A stretch of DNA of 64,000 bases from a bacterium (GCA_021800445.1 JAJYYZ010000003.1:1-64000); one strand, 5' to 3'; positions 28,779-37,892 are shown, counted from the first letter of the stretch. Numbers and translations are program-made. The notes: generated from the sequence alone by a model not told the origin.

Positions 28779-30185
28779 TCATTTGCTGTGTGTCCGCGCT
28801 GTTTTTCTATATGGTTTGTTTTCGCCCTTGCTGAATTTTGAGTATTTTCTTGAATTGTTTTGGCGTGAATCGTTTGAAAATTCACGAATTTTTTCTATCG
28901 CCCTGAACTCTCTTTTTCTGAAATTCTTTTCACTTATCTTCAAAAGTGCCGCGATAACATCGATGTCTAGAAATTCTTCAAGCAATGCTTTGGCTTTCTT
29001 AAGATACATTTTGTAGTTTTCGTCCATAAGTTCAACTTTGACACGGTTAACGAGAACTGATTGACTTTTGTCTTCAATCTCTTCGATCGAAGGTATCTCA
29101 AGTTTTTCTATCTTTGTTCTGGCATATCTTTCTATCTCATGTAATTTGTAAACTTCTCTGCCCGTTACAAATGTAAAGGAAAGACCTGACTTCCCCATTC
29201 TACCGGTACGTCCTATTCTGTGAATGTAATATTCGTTGTAATTTGGAAGATCGTAATTTATAACCATTTCAACGTTCTTAATGTCAAGTCCTCTTGCGGC
29301 CACATCAGTTGCAACGAGTATTTTCGTGTTTCTTGACTTGAAAGTGTTCATCACTTTATCCCGCTGGCTTTGCCTTATATCACCATGGATCGCATCAACG
29401 GAATAATGATTCTCCTTGAGAACGGTGACAAGATCATCAACGCCTTTTTTCGTGTTACAAAATATCATGGCGCTTTGCGGATCGTAAATGTCGAAGAGTC
29501 TGAAAAGCAATTCGCTCTTATCATTTTCTTTTACCAAAAAGTAATGTTGTTCGATATTTTCAACTGTCAATTCCTTTGAAGGTGCTTTTATGAATTCCGG
29601 AGATCTCTGAAATTTCTTTGTCAGATCTATTATAGGTTTTGGCATCGTTGCTGAAAACAAAACCGTTTGTCTTTCAGAAGAAGTCTCATTCAAAATTGTT
29701 TCTATATCTTCTATGAATCCCATGTCAAGCATATCATCGGCTTCATCGATCACGACCATTTTAACGTTGACCAGTTTGAGTGTTTTTCTTCTGATGTGAT
29801 CAAGTATTCTTCCGGGTGTGCCAACGACTATCTGCGGCCCCTTTCTCAAAGCCTTTATCTGATAAACTATTTCCTGACCGCCGTAAACGGCCACAACTTT
29901 TTCTGGATCTGCGATCTTTCTGAACTCATCTGCAACCTGAATTGCAAGTTCCCGTGTTGGACATAGGACAAGAATCTGAAGATTCTCTCCTTTAAGACTT
30001 TCAATTGCTGGCAAAGCGTAAGCAAAAGTTTTCCCTGTCCCCGTTTGTGCCTGTCCTATTACATCTTTCCCATCGAGAATTGCGGGAATCGTCATCGATT
30101 GTATAGGGGTTGCCTCGTCAAATCCCATTTTTTCCAACGTTTTTAATGTCTTTCCCGACAGATTTAAATCTGAAAATTTACTCAT
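28779..30185 (-). CDS. DEAD-box ATP-dependent RNA helicase (DeaD/CshA-like)
   Basis: 468 residues. Q motif GFDEATPIQ, motif I AQTGTGKT, motif II DEADD, motif III SAT, motif VI HRIGRTGR, i.e. a full two-domain motor. It is followed by ~60 residues of helical linker and a basic, Arg/Ser/Lys-rich tail (NNSRKYSKFSKGENKPYRKT) that should bind RNA. Such enzymes unwind rRNA or mRNA in ribosome assembly and decay; its place directly upstream of the ribosomal superoperon fits that. It has its own promoter. About 90 bases follow before the superoperon promoter with no clear terminator. Confidence 0.94.
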   Translation of the reverse strand: MSKFSDLNLSGKTLKTLEKMGFDEATPIQSMTIPAILDGKDVIGQAQTGTGKTFAYALPAIESLKGENLQILVLCPTRELAIQVADEFRKIADPEKVVAVYGGQEIVYQIKALRKGPQIVVGTPGRILDHIRRKTLKLVNVKMVVIDEADDMLDMGFIEDIETILNETSSERQTVLFSATMPKPIIDLTKKFQRSPEFIKAPSKELTVENIEQHYFLVKENDKSELLFRLFDIYDPQSAMIFCNTKKGVDDLVTVLKENHYSVDAIHGDIRQSQRDKVMNTFKSRNTKILVATDVAARGLDIKNVEMVINYDLPNYNEYYIHRIGRTGRMGKSGLSFTFVTGREVYKLHEIERYARTKIEKLEIPSIEEIEDKSQSVLVNRVKVELMDENYKMYLKKAKALLEEFLDIDVIAALLKISEKNFRKREFRAIEKIREFSNDSRQNNSRKYSKFSKGENKPYRKTARTHSK

Positions 30186-30219
30186 GCTTTCTTCCTTTCC
30201 TTTTCACAAATACGGAATG

Positions 30220-30248
30220 ATTATACAGGTAAAATAATTCGTTAACAA
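30220..30248 (-). promoter_or_regulatory. Promoter of the DEAD-box helicase gene
   Basis: Minus strand: TTGTTA (30243-30248), 17-base spacer, TATAAT (30220-30225), about 35 bases before the ATG. Long A/T-rich upstream region. Confidence 0.8.
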
Positions 30249-30277
30249 TTTCTATCTATTAAGAATTAGTTAACAAA

Positions 30278-30299
30278 GGTCGCCTCGTTAGAGACGACC
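30278..30299 (-). terminator. Hairpin after the nucleotidase gene and repeat copy 2
   Basis: Stem GGTCGTCTC/GAGGCGACC on the minus strand with a 4-base loop, followed by TTTGTT. Probably ends transcription of the 5'-nucleotidase gene before the helicase promoter. The T-run is weak. Confidence 0.6.
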
Positions 30300-30316
30300 A
30301 AAGCCACCACTTACTT

Positions 30317-30372
30317 GTGACATGCTCCCATCACTTATAGAAGTGGGAGTTTCTCGCTTAAAAAGGGTTAAA
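30317..30372 (-). repeat. IS200/IS605-end-type hairpin repeat, copy 2
   Basis: Minus strand begins TTTAACCCTTTTTAAGC, as in copy 1, then the CCCACTT/AAGTGATGGG hairpin and GCATGTCAC. It starts three bases after the stop of the 5'-nucleotidase gene. No transposase is attached, so it is a solo, miniature form. Confidence 0.7.
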
Positions 30373-30375
30373 TTC

Positions 30376-31950
30376 TCACTGCTTTACTTCCGTCCATCTT
30401 GGAGTAAACGGATAAGCATCTATCGGGCTTATGCTTTGTATGTATTCTTTGACCACATCCGCAAGCACATAGCCTGTATTGTAAGATTGAGCATTTTTAA
30501 GCATCGAGTAGTTGTCTCCACCGTTTGCCATGTAATCGTTTGTCGCTATAGTGTATATTTCATCCGGATCTATCGGCTTACCCTGTAAAAGTATATCTTT
30601 AACGCCATCAGGAGTTACAGTGTAGGTCAGACCCCATTCGTTCAACCTTGCACCGGTATCTTGTGGGTGCGCTACCGCTCCCCATTGAATTGCCTTCAAA
30701 AGATCGGATCCCTTTATTTTCAATATGACAATTGTGTTTCCAAACGGAAGTACGGTTAAAACCGTTTTGTAGGTTATCGTACCTGCCGGAATAGGGGCGC
30801 GAATTCCTCCACCGTTCATGAAAACCGCTTGAATTCCCATACTCTGGAATTTCCAGGCAATGGCATCCGTTATCAAATGGCCTATGAGAGTATCTGATTT
30901 TCTTGGACTATCATTTGCGTTGGCAAAATCAACCTTTGAAAATCCTACTGGTTCGTTCAACTTTTTCGATCCGACAAGTTGATAGGCCGTCAAAAGATCT
31001 TTTACGGCTTCATCCGGTTTTACATCTTTAGAGACCGTTATCAATTTGTACGTGTAATTTGTTACCTTTCCATTTTCCACGATCAAATCAAGCCGCGCTA
31101 TGTATTTTGAATAAGATCCAGCCTGAATTATCAAAGTGCCATTGACGTCAAGAGGAGAGGTAACGGCCGTATGGCTATGACCATCGAGTATAGCCGCCAG
31201 TCCTGAAACACTTTGGGCAAGGGATATACTTCCACCGTAAGGACTGTTGGCAGGATCGAGTTTTTCAATTCTCGAAACAACAGATGGACTACCGGCCACA
31301 CTTTGTTCGCTGTATCCCAAAATACCAAGGTGTGTCAATGCTATGACTATGCCATCCGGCCCCACCATCTCGTGAAGTTTTGGAACGTATTGCTGGGCAA
31401 CAGCATCGGGAGATAAAAAATCGTAACCCTTTACATACTCGGGGTTGCCTATGTATTCAGTTGTCTTTGTCGTTAAACCGAGAATTGCAACTTTTAGATC
31501 TGGAAAGTTTTCGATTATGTAAGGATCACCGAGAGTCTTGTCTGTGCCCTTGTAGACTATGTTAGCGGAAAGAAACGGAAAATCGGCCCATGCCATTTGT
31601 CTTGAAAGCACTGACCACGGATGATCAAATTCGTGATTGCCTATTGCCATTGCGTTAAGTCCCATCATATCAAGCGCAAGAATATCCGGCCTCGCGTAAA
31701 GCATATCAGATTCTGGGACACCTGTGTTAATATCGCCAGCATCAAGGAAAAGAAAATCCCATCCGTTTGACTGCGCTTCAGTTCTGATTTGATTTACAAT
31801 CGTTGCCATAGCCGCAAATCCGCCGTAATTGCCGTAAGGCCATGCATGTCCGTGTGTGTCGTTGATTTCGAGGATGACAAGATGCGCCGACATTGCCATA
31901 ACAGCCACGATCAAAAGCAAAATCGTGAAAATCACGAAACTTCTTTTCAT
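30376..31950 (-). CDS. Secreted 5'-nucleotidase / metallophosphatase (UshA family)
   Basis: 524 residues with a Sec signal peptide (KRSFVIFTILLLIVAVMAMSA). The two-metal phosphoesterase domain shows NDTHGH (residues 30-35), DAGD (70-73), GNHEFD (104-109), a His at 207 and GHSHT (257-261). The C-terminal nucleotidase domain has NGGGIRAPIPAG and ATNDYMANGGD, which bind the base. It should hydrolyse nucleotides or related phosphate esters outside the cytoplasm, supplying nucleosides and phosphate. Its stop is three bases from hairpin copy 2. Its promoter is not clear; it lies just after tRNA-Pro. Confidence 0.93.
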   Translation of the reverse strand: MKRSFVIFTILLLIVAVMAMSAHLVILEINDTHGHAWPYGNYGGFAAMATIVNQIRTEAQSNGWDFLFLDAGDINTGVPESDMLYARPDILALDMMGLNAMAIGNHEFDHPWSVLSRQMAWADFPFLSANIVYKGTDKTLGDPYIIENFPDLKVAILGLTTKTTEYIGNPEYVKGYDFLSPDAVAQQYVPKLHEMVGPDGIVIALTHLGILGYSEQSVAGSPSVVSRIEKLDPANSPYGGSISLAQSVSGLAAILDGHSHTAVTSPLDVNGTLIIQAGSYSKYIARLDLIVENGKVTNYTYKLITVSKDVKPDEAVKDLLTAYQLVGSKKLNEPVGFSKVDFANANDSPRKSDTLIGHLITDAIAWKFQSMGIQAVFMNGGGIRAPIPAGTITYKTVLTVLPFGNTIVILKIKGSDLLKAIQWGAVAHPQDTGARLNEWGLTYTVTPDGVKDILLQGKPIDPDEIYTIATNDYMANGGDNYSMLKNAQSYNTGYVLADVVKEYIQSISPIDAYPFTPRWTEVKQ

Positions 31951-31974
31951 AATCCTACCTCCCTTGTAAAATTA

Positions 31975-32017
31975 AAATCCAGCCTTAACTCATCTTGTTC
32001 AGATGAACACTGGATTT
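31975..32017 (-). terminator. Hairpin between tRNA-Pro and the nucleotidase gene
   Basis: Arms AAATCCAG/CTGGATTT enclose a second small hairpin GTTC/GAAC; on the minus strand the structure ends in TTTTAATTTT. It probably terminates or attenuates transcription coming from tRNA-Pro. Confidence 0.5.
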
Positions 32018-32026
32018 CGTCATGTA

Positions 32027-32101
32027 TGGTCGGGGCGACTGGAGTTGAACCAGCGACCCCCTGTGCCCAAGACAGGTGCGCTACCTCTGCGCTACGCCCC
32101 G
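32027..32101 (-). tRNA. tRNA-Pro (anticodon TGG)
   Basis: 75 bases including encoded CCA. Acceptor stem CGGGGCG/CGCCCCG, D stem GCGC/GCGC, anticodon stem CCTGT/ACAGG with loop CTTGGGC (anticodon TGG at 32067-32069), and a T arm with loop TTCAACT. All four arms pair. The usual TTCAAAT/TTCGAAT T-loop is TTCAACT here. Confidence 0.95.
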
Positions 32102-32113
32102 CATCACGGAAAA

Positions 32114-32142
32114 AGTATACCATAAGATATTCAAAAAGGCAA
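32114..32142 (-). promoter_or_regulatory. Promoter of tRNA-Pro
   Basis: Minus strand: TTGCCT (32137-32142), 17-base spacer ending TGG (extended -10), TATACT (32114-32119), 12 bases before the tRNA 5' end. Confidence 0.75.
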
Positions 32143-32164
32143 TAGTTGATGTGCCCTTTCAGTT

Positions 32165-32944
32165 TCAGTCCAGATTTTGCAGCACTATTTTGTCTCTCTT
32201 TTTTAATTTCAGAATTTCCGACGCTCTGCCGGCACTTGAAGATATTTCGATGTAATTTGAACTGTCGGCGTGGGCAAGAATTAATTCATGTTTTCCTTCA
32301 GAATAATTATTCGCCAGAATTGCCCTTTTCCCATTTACAAGCATGTAGTTCCCGGATATGCCGGCTTTTTGAAGATCCTTTAGTCTTATCGTCGTTTCTA
32401 TATTTCCAAAGCCATCGATGTACGCCACGGCACTTTCCACCTTACCCGCGTCAACAAAAACACCTTCGATTTTTATGGCTTTAAGATCTTTAACACTTCG
32501 CCCAAATTCATCCGGTGTTGTTCCTTTATCAAGGTAAGCAGCGGCCGGCGCGAATATGTCTCTTCCATGAAACGTAGAAGAAGGCGGATATTTGTACATG
32601 TATTTTGGATTTTCTATCAAATGGGCTGATTTTACGCTTTTCAACTCTATTAGCCTTGTGAGCACACCGTTGTCCGGTACCACACAGTATTTTTCGTCTA
32701 TATTTGCGATAATTGGCCTTCTGTCAGTTCCAACTGTCGGATCGACAACACAAAGCAAAACAGATCGCCGCGGAAGATCATCGAAAACCCTTTCAATCAC
32801 GTGAGATGCTTCTTCCACGTCGAATGGCTCTATGTCATGGGTTATGTCTATAACTTTGGATTCCGAAGAAATCGAGTATATAACACTTTTGGCAACTCCG
32901 ACGTAATAAGATTTGTACCCCCAATCTGAGATGAAAAATATCAT
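32165..32944 (-). CDS. SAM hydroxide adenosyltransferase-like (DUF62, chlorinase/fluorinase superfamily)
   Basis: 259 residues from ATG 32944 (GGAGG just upstream). The family includes fluorinase and chlorinase, but most archaeal/thermophile members hydrolyse S-adenosylmethionine to adenosine and methionine. The hydrolase triad Asp-Arg-His is visible as D68, R75 (VVDPTVGTDRRP) and H126 (STFHGRDIF), nearly at the positions I recall for the characterised archaeal enzyme. A halogenase is therefore unlikely. Last gene of the malEFG transcript, 21 bases after acpS; a link to sugar uptake is not evident. Confidence 0.87.
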   Translation of the reverse strand: MIFFISDWGYKSYYVGVAKSVIYSISSESKVIDITHDIEPFDVEEASHVIERVFDDLPRRSVLLCVVDPTVGTDRRPIIANIDEKYCVVPDNGVLTRLIELKSVKSAHLIENPKYMYKYPPSSTFHGRDIFAPAAAYLDKGTTPDEFGRSVKDLKAIKIEGVFVDAGKVESAVAYIDGFGNIETTIRLKDLQKAGISGNYMLVNGKRAILANNYSEGKHELILAHADSSNYIEISSSAGRASEILKLKKRDKIVLQNLD

Positions 32945-32965
32945 TTTACCCTCCAGGCATTTCAA

Positions 32966-33325
32966 CTACTTTTTTCTGTTCTCGATCACGACGACGGCCA
33001 CAACCATTCCGTTGTCATGGGAAAGAGATGCGTGGACAAAATCAAAATCGTATTTTTCTTTTAAAGTATCAACAACTTCATTTTCAAAAAGATGTATTGC
33101 TCCCAGATCATCCGAAACAAAAGAAAGGTCGGACAGTTCAATGTCCCTTATGCCAGTCCCCAAAGCCTTAAAAAAAGCCTCTTTAAGTGCAAATCTACCA
33201 GCCAAAAACTCTTTGGTTTGGCGCTTTTGCCACAATTTCATCTCTTCTTCGGAAAATATTCTCTTTGTCAATTTTTCATCAACCCTTGAAATCTCGAGAA
33301 TATCAATTCCTATTCCTTTTATCAT
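32966..33325 (-). CDS. acpS: Holo-[acyl-carrier-protein] synthase
   Basis: 119 residues; transfers phosphopantetheine from CoA to acyl carrier protein. Motifs GIGIDILEISRV (Asp metal ligand), FLAGRFALKEAFFKALGTGI and SLSHDNGMVVAVVV are those of the family. The ATG overlaps the stop of the preceding membrane-protein gene (ATGA). Confidence 0.95.
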   Translation of the reverse strand: MIKGIGIDILEISRVDEKLTKRIFSEEEMKLWQKRQTKEFLAGRFALKEAFFKALGTGIRDIELSDLSFVSDDLGAIHLFENEVVDTLKEKYDFDFVHASLSHDNGMVVAVVVIENRKK

Positions 33326-33927
33326 TTCAAATGCTCCATGACATTGTAATCAAGATCGAGATGCGAAAGGTATTCCTTCGTTATAACGGCAAGATAAACA
33401 TAGATATATATCGTCAAAGTTAAAATTGAAAGCATCAAAAAAACAACGCCGTTTCTTTTTTTAAATGACGCAACACTTGATGATGAATTGTTTATATGAT
33501 GATTTATATCATCTTCTATCAACTGGTGAACGTAAAATCTTTTTGATATCACATCGACAAGAAGCACAAGAAAGAAAAAATTGATCAACACCGCCAACAC
33601 AATAGGCGTTGGTATGTAAAGGTTTTTGAGATTTATCGTGTATATCGAACCCATTAAAAATTCAAAAAAGCCCGAAAGCAGAAAAAGCCAGTAATAACTT
33701 ATCGCGGTAGTGGGAAAATCATCCAAATCTTTTTTAAGATCGCCAGGGATGTTTTCGACATACGATTTGTAAAGCGCTTTTTTGTGCTTCATATGATCAT
33801 CCACTGATCTTGAGATTTTGTACATCACGTAATAAATGACAAACGGAACAAAGATCGAAAGGATTATCCAGATGTAATTAATCGAATTTTTAATATCCTG
33901 TTCATGATACTCTTCCATTTTATCCAT
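33322..33927 (-). CDS. Membrane protein of unknown function, four predicted membrane segments
   Basis: 201 residues not recognised as any family. Hydrophobic segments lie at about 18-38 (YIWIILSIFVPFVIYYVMYK), 76-97, 105-128 and 162-183. Between the first two is a basic/acidic loop (HMKHKKALYKSYVENIPGDL), and between the last two a Ser/His/Asn-rich loop. It follows the phosphatase-like gene without a gap (TAA-ATG) and overlaps acpS, so it is made with the transporter operon. A DUF4870- or RDD-like role is possible but unsupported. Confidence 0.75.
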   Translation of the reverse strand: MDKMEEYHEQDIKNSINYIWIILSIFVPFVIYYVMYKISRSVDDHMKHKKALYKSYVENIPGDLKKDLDDFPTTAISYYWLFLLSGFFEFLMGSIYTINLKNLYIPTPIVLAVLINFFFLVLLVDVISKRFYVHQLIEDDINHHINNSSSSVASFKKRNGVVFLMLSILTLTIYIYVYLAVITKEYLSHLDLDYNVMEHLK

Positions 33928-35091
33928 TTAAATCACAAAAAGGGGAACATTCATTTCCGCTTCGGATAGTCCTCCGTGTTTTCCTTTCATCTGATGTTCA
34001 TTTCCGGTATATTTTACCACAAATGAATAATCATTCCTTGGAACGGCTATGAGATCACCTATGCGCGTTGTCGATTTAGGATTAGGAATGCCAGGACCAA
34101 ATAATCCTTCATCGAGAAATTCCATTGAAGAATGAAATTCAACGTTCGATCCAAAGGTTCGTTCACCTTCATCGATGGTCTTTTGCGGATCTTTCGTGTA
34201 GAGATACATGATTCTCGGCTCTCCCGTAGGTAAAATTTGTAAAGTAGAGACAAATTTATCTTCCGATTTTATGTGATACTCATGTTGCCATGGTGTGTGA
34301 ATCTGACCGTGATCGGCCGTTATGATAAAAACGGTATCATCTCTTACTTTATCTGAAAGTCTTTCGTAAACGATATCTTCAAAAGTTTTGAGTACAAGTC
34401 TGGATTCTTCCATGTACTCCTCGGAAAATGGCCCATAAATGTGTCCCATGGCATCAACCATAGGCCAGTAAGCGTAAATGTAAGAAAACTTTTCAGATTC
34501 AAGACTATTTCTGAGTTTAACCATCATATCGATTATGTCAAAATAACCCTGAACGGCAGCGCCACGATCGTGAATCTTGGAAAGACCGCTTTCTTTGAAA
34601 GAGGAAGGTATTATTATAAGTGGATTCGCGCCGTAGTTTCTTAAAGATTCGTATATGGTTTTAACATCGAGAAAAGTTGAAGGATTTGCGCCTCTCGATA
34701 TCAAAGTGTCACGTGGCATTCCTATCGGTGAAAAATCTATCATGTTTGCAAGGGTACCGAACTCTTTAAGGTAAAGTATGTATCCTAACATGCCATGCTC
34801 AATCGGAGAGGCAGCTGTCGCGAGTGTTGTAAGCACGTTAACCGTCGTCGAAGGGAAGATAGACGATATTTTCTTAGGCTTTCCTATGTATCTAAAATTC
34901 GACTTCTGAAAAAGTTCCAAAGCGGCATCGTATCCTAAAGCATCGATCAAAATCATGACAACCCGCTTTGCACTTTCAAATTTCGGCCCAAGATATTCTT
35001 TCGGCAAAGGCTTGTGCAATGGCACGATACCGAATTTCGAGACGATTGAATTTATCAAACCCAGCAAGGATTTTTCGTAATCTACTCTCAT
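33928..35091 (-). CDS. Alkaline-phosphatase-superfamily phosphodiesterase/phosphatase
   Basis: 387 residues. Two-metal site as in type I phosphodiesterase/nucleotide pyrophosphatases: VVMILIDALG (Asp), nucleophile Thr in FPSTTVNV, WPMVDAMGHIYGP (Asp and His), IITADHGQIH (Asp-His) and the late His of MKGKHGG. No signal peptide, so cytoplasmic. ATG 35091 overlaps the malG stop (ATGA); an in-frame upstream start would lie deep inside malG. The coupling suggests it acts on something the transporter brings in, perhaps a phosphorylated or nucleotide-linked glycan (inference). Substrate unknown; PglZ-like hydrolase is an alternative. Confidence 0.85.
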   Translation of the reverse strand: MRVDYEKSLLGLINSIVSKFGIVPLHKPLPKEYLGPKFESAKRVVMILIDALGYDAALELFQKSNFRYIGKPKKISSIFPSTTVNVLTTLATAASPIEHGMLGYILYLKEFGTLANMIDFSPIGMPRDTLISRGANPSTFLDVKTIYESLRNYGANPLIIIPSSFKESGLSKIHDRGAAVQGYFDIIDMMVKLRNSLESEKFSYIYAYWPMVDAMGHIYGPFSEEYMEESRLVLKTFEDIVYERLSDKVRDDTVFIITADHGQIHTPWQHEYHIKSEDKFVSTLQILPTGEPRIMYLYTKDPQKTIDEGERTFGSNVEFHSSMEFLDEGLFGPGIPNPKSTTRIGDLIAVPRNDYSFVVKYTGNEHQMKGKHGGLSEAEMNVPLFVI

Positions 35092-37892
35092 CCCTTCACC
35101 GATCCTTGCGTTAAACCTCCGACTATAAATCTTTGCAAACTTATAAATAGCGCCAATATAGGAATCATTCCGATCAATGCCGCCGTTGTTATAAGACCCC
35201 AATTGGACGAATACTGACTAGTCGCGAAGGTTTGCAAGCCAACGGCAAAAGTGTAATGATTTATACCGGACATGATTATGGATGCAAGTATGTAATCGCC
35301 GTAGTTTCCTATAAAACTCAGAATAACCGTAACCGCAAGTATCGGGGCAGAAAGCGGAAGTATTATCCTCCAGAATGTTTGAAATCTCGTTGCTCCATCA
35401 ACCATGGCGGCTTCTTCGAGTTCGGTTGGAATTGTATCGAAAAATCCTTTTATAAGCCATGAATTGAATGCAATTCCGCCGCCTATGTAAAGGAAGGCAA
35501 GACCGCCAAGAGAATTAAGACCGAGGAACGGTAAAAATTGGCCTATGTAATTCAGCAAAAGGTACAGAGCAACCATTGCCATCATCGTTGGAAACATCTG
35601 TATAAGCAGTATACTTATCAAGCCATATTTTCTACCGGAAAATCTGAGACGTGAAAATGGATATGCCATCAAAGCAGAAAGTAAGACGGTTATCACGGCA
35701 GCGCTGCCGGCAACGATTATGCTGTTCAACAACCATAAGAGGAAAGGTGGCAAATATTTTACCTGCCAGTCTTGAGTCAAATAATAAGAGGTATTGTTTA
35801 TGGAATTCAATCTCCCGCTTATGTCTTTGAAATAAGGCAACGCTGCGAGTTCGTTCGTTCTTCTTGAAACTATTCCAAGTGCCGGCGCTATGGTGGAAAC
35901 GTATTGATTCTGGTAGAGGTTGTTCATGGCGTTTAATTCATTAACGCTGAATGGAAATCCAAGCAGATTTATGTCTATGTAAGCGTTACTTCTTTCTTTG
36001 AGGTTTGATATGTAATTACCATATTGAGCGTTGAAAGTGTTGAATTGTGACGTTGTTTGCAAAGTAAGGTTAATTGTGTCAATCAATTTTTGCGTGTTAA
36101 AAAACTGATCGTACCGAGACGAAGGAGGAATAGGCTGGATATCTTTGTAAATCGAAGAATTCACAAGCGTACCGTAATACGCGTTGAGATCGCTTAAAAA
36201 AGCTGTGGCACTTTCAAAATCACCTATTTTTGCTTCATCGGTCTTTATAACAGGCACCATCAAGATAGTTTTAAAGTACAAAGAAGATAAGGCTATTTTA
36301 GAGTTTATGTCATTTATTTTCTGCTGCATGGGCGGTATCTCGGATGAAATCTCCGAAATTGTTTTGTTCATTTGAGGTACTTCGGAGGCTATCTTATCAT
36401 ATTTTTGAGTCGAAGCATCGTAATTTTGAAGAACCGACAAAGACATCGAAAGACCCGATTGCAATTTCAAAAGCGCTATTGGAAGGGAGGATTTGACATT
36501 CGAAATCGCATTCGAACTCATATTCGTGAATATCAAAGATTGATTGTTTTGGATGTATTCAAGATCATCAAGAATTTTTTGAACCTGTGCCGTTATAGAA
36601 TCAAAAACATGATATTTCGAAGAGATGCCAACCCAATTTTTGATCTGAGATATGTAAGATGAAACATCGTAGAAAACTCCGCTTTGTGTTGAAGGCGCGG
36701 TTTTCCCATTCAACACACCTTTCATGACGGAGATCATGTCATCAATTGCCATAGCAGTTGGCACTATGTTGTTTGAAAAGATGGAAACTTGAGACGCATC
36801 GTAAGACATAGCACTAAGTAAAGCGGTGGAACTTGCCATCATCGTGCTCAATTGGGTTTGAAGCGTTGAATAAGTGTTGTTAAGATTTGTGAGCGAAGAT
36901 TGAAGTGTGCCTGTAAGATCATTTCTTACGCTTTGAACTTTCGAAATGGCATCGTTAACACTTTTATCGTAAACGGCTTGAGCGGAGTTAACCTTTTGAA
37001 TCGAAGCAAAAACCAAAGTTTTTATGTTTTGAAGTCGCTGGGATACGGTGGAAGGAAGAGTGTTGGAAAGGTTTATCGTGTCCATGTTTATCCGTCTGAG
37101 ATAAACAGGTGCAAACCACTGACCGTAATTGAAAGTTCCATTTTTAAGGGAATCTACAGTTTCTTGATAGGCTCCAACGAGATCCTTTGCTGTTTTGCCA
37201 TCCGCGTTATTTTCCAAAAGCATTTGTGAAACTTCTCCTGGTACATTGGAAATCGATGGCAAAACTGTGGCCATGGCATTCGTGTAAGTTGCCCTTGTCG
37301 TTAAGATATCAGGAAAATACTGGCCTGCTATTTCTATCGCCCGTTGCGTTTGAGAGGCTTTGACCGTGTTTAGAGTATCGTAAAGGCCTGCCAGTTTGTA
37401 ATTTTGATCGAGCGCGTTGAATTTATTTGAAAGATACGCGGAAAATGTCGAAAGATATGTCATATCCATTCCGGCATTTGATTTGACATTTTCAATTGCC
37501 TCCGACTCCGCTTTAGGAATGAAATTGACAGAAATCCAAGAAGCGTCTGATGTTATCGAATCGTTCATCTTGGAGGTGCCTTTGAAATAACCTTCAAACG
37601 CGCTGAAATTACCGTTTAGAGTGTTTAAAATTTCTCCTTTGCTCATCTTGTTGTAAGGACTTCCAAGGCTGTAGATGTTCGATATCTCGTTGTATAGAGC
37701 GGGAACATTTTTTCTTTCGAGAATCAGATCAACGTAATTTTGCCACGTGGTCTGGTCTGAGAACAGATCCGGACTTATAGAAGAATTGTCCCTTCTTATA
37801 GATGTTGTGAAAATCCATAGAATTGGAAATAAGACTACCGCTATGACAACTATGATTAGTATGTGTCTTACAGGATGAACTTTAAACATCAT
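35088..37892 (-). CDS. malG: Sugar ABC transporter permease MalG with giant extracytoplasmic insert
   Basis: 934 residues against ~280-300 for typical MalG. Residues ~9-31 are the first membrane segment (HILIIVVIAVVLFPILWIF). A ~680-residue region follows, rich in Ser, Thr, Asn and Gln with coiled-coil-like helices (NLNNTYSTLQTQLSTMMAS; KTISEISSEIPPMQQKINDI), predicted outside. From ~714 on is the normal permease core with five segments and the EAA loop ELEEAAMVDGATRFQTFWRI that docks on the ATPase. I recall a long MalG in Thermotoga maritima too, so this is probably a lineage trait. It partners MalF and MalE; no MalK is present here, so the ATPase must come from elsewhere. Four-base overlaps on both sides. 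Confidence 0.92.
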   Translation of the reverse strand: MMFKVHPVRHILIIVVIAVVLFPILWIFTTSIRRDNSSISPDLFSDQTTWQNYVDLILERKNVPALYNEISNIYSLGSPYNKMSKGEILNTLNGNFSAFEGYFKGTSKMNDSITSDASWISVNFIPKAESEAIENVKSNAGMDMTYLSTFSAYLSNKFNALDQNYKLAGLYDTLNTVKASQTQRAIEIAGQYFPDILTTRATYTNAMATVLPSISNVPGEVSQMLLENNADGKTAKDLVGAYQETVDSLKNGTFNYGQWFAPVYLRRINMDTINLSNTLPSTVSQRLQNIKTLVFASIQKVNSAQAVYDKSVNDAISKVQSVRNDLTGTLQSSLTNLNNTYSTLQTQLSTMMASSTALLSAMSYDASQVSIFSNNIVPTAMAIDDMISVMKGVLNGKTAPSTQSGVFYDVSSYISQIKNWVGISSKYHVFDSITAQVQKILDDLEYIQNNQSLIFTNMSSNAISNVKSSLPIALLKLQSGLSMSLSVLQNYDASTQKYDKIASEVPQMNKTISEISSEIPPMQQKINDINSKIALSSLYFKTILMVPVIKTDEAKIGDFESATAFLSDLNAYYGTLVNSSIYKDIQPIPPSSRYDQFFNTQKLIDTINLTLQTTSQFNTFNAQYGNYISNLKERSNAYIDINLLGFPFSVNELNAMNNLYQNQYVSTIAPALGIVSRRTNELAALPYFKDISGRLNSINNTSYYLTQDWQVKYLPPFLLWLLNSIIVAGSAAVITVLLSALMAYPFSRLRFSGRKYGLISILLIQMFPTMMAMVALYLLLNYIGQFLPFLGLNSLGGLAFLYIGGGIAFNSWLIKGFFDTIPTELEEAAMVDGATRFQTFWRIILPLSAPILAVTVILSFIGNYGDYILASIIMSGINHYTFAVGLQTFATSQYSSNWGLITTAALIGMIPILALFISLQRFIVGGLTQGSVKG

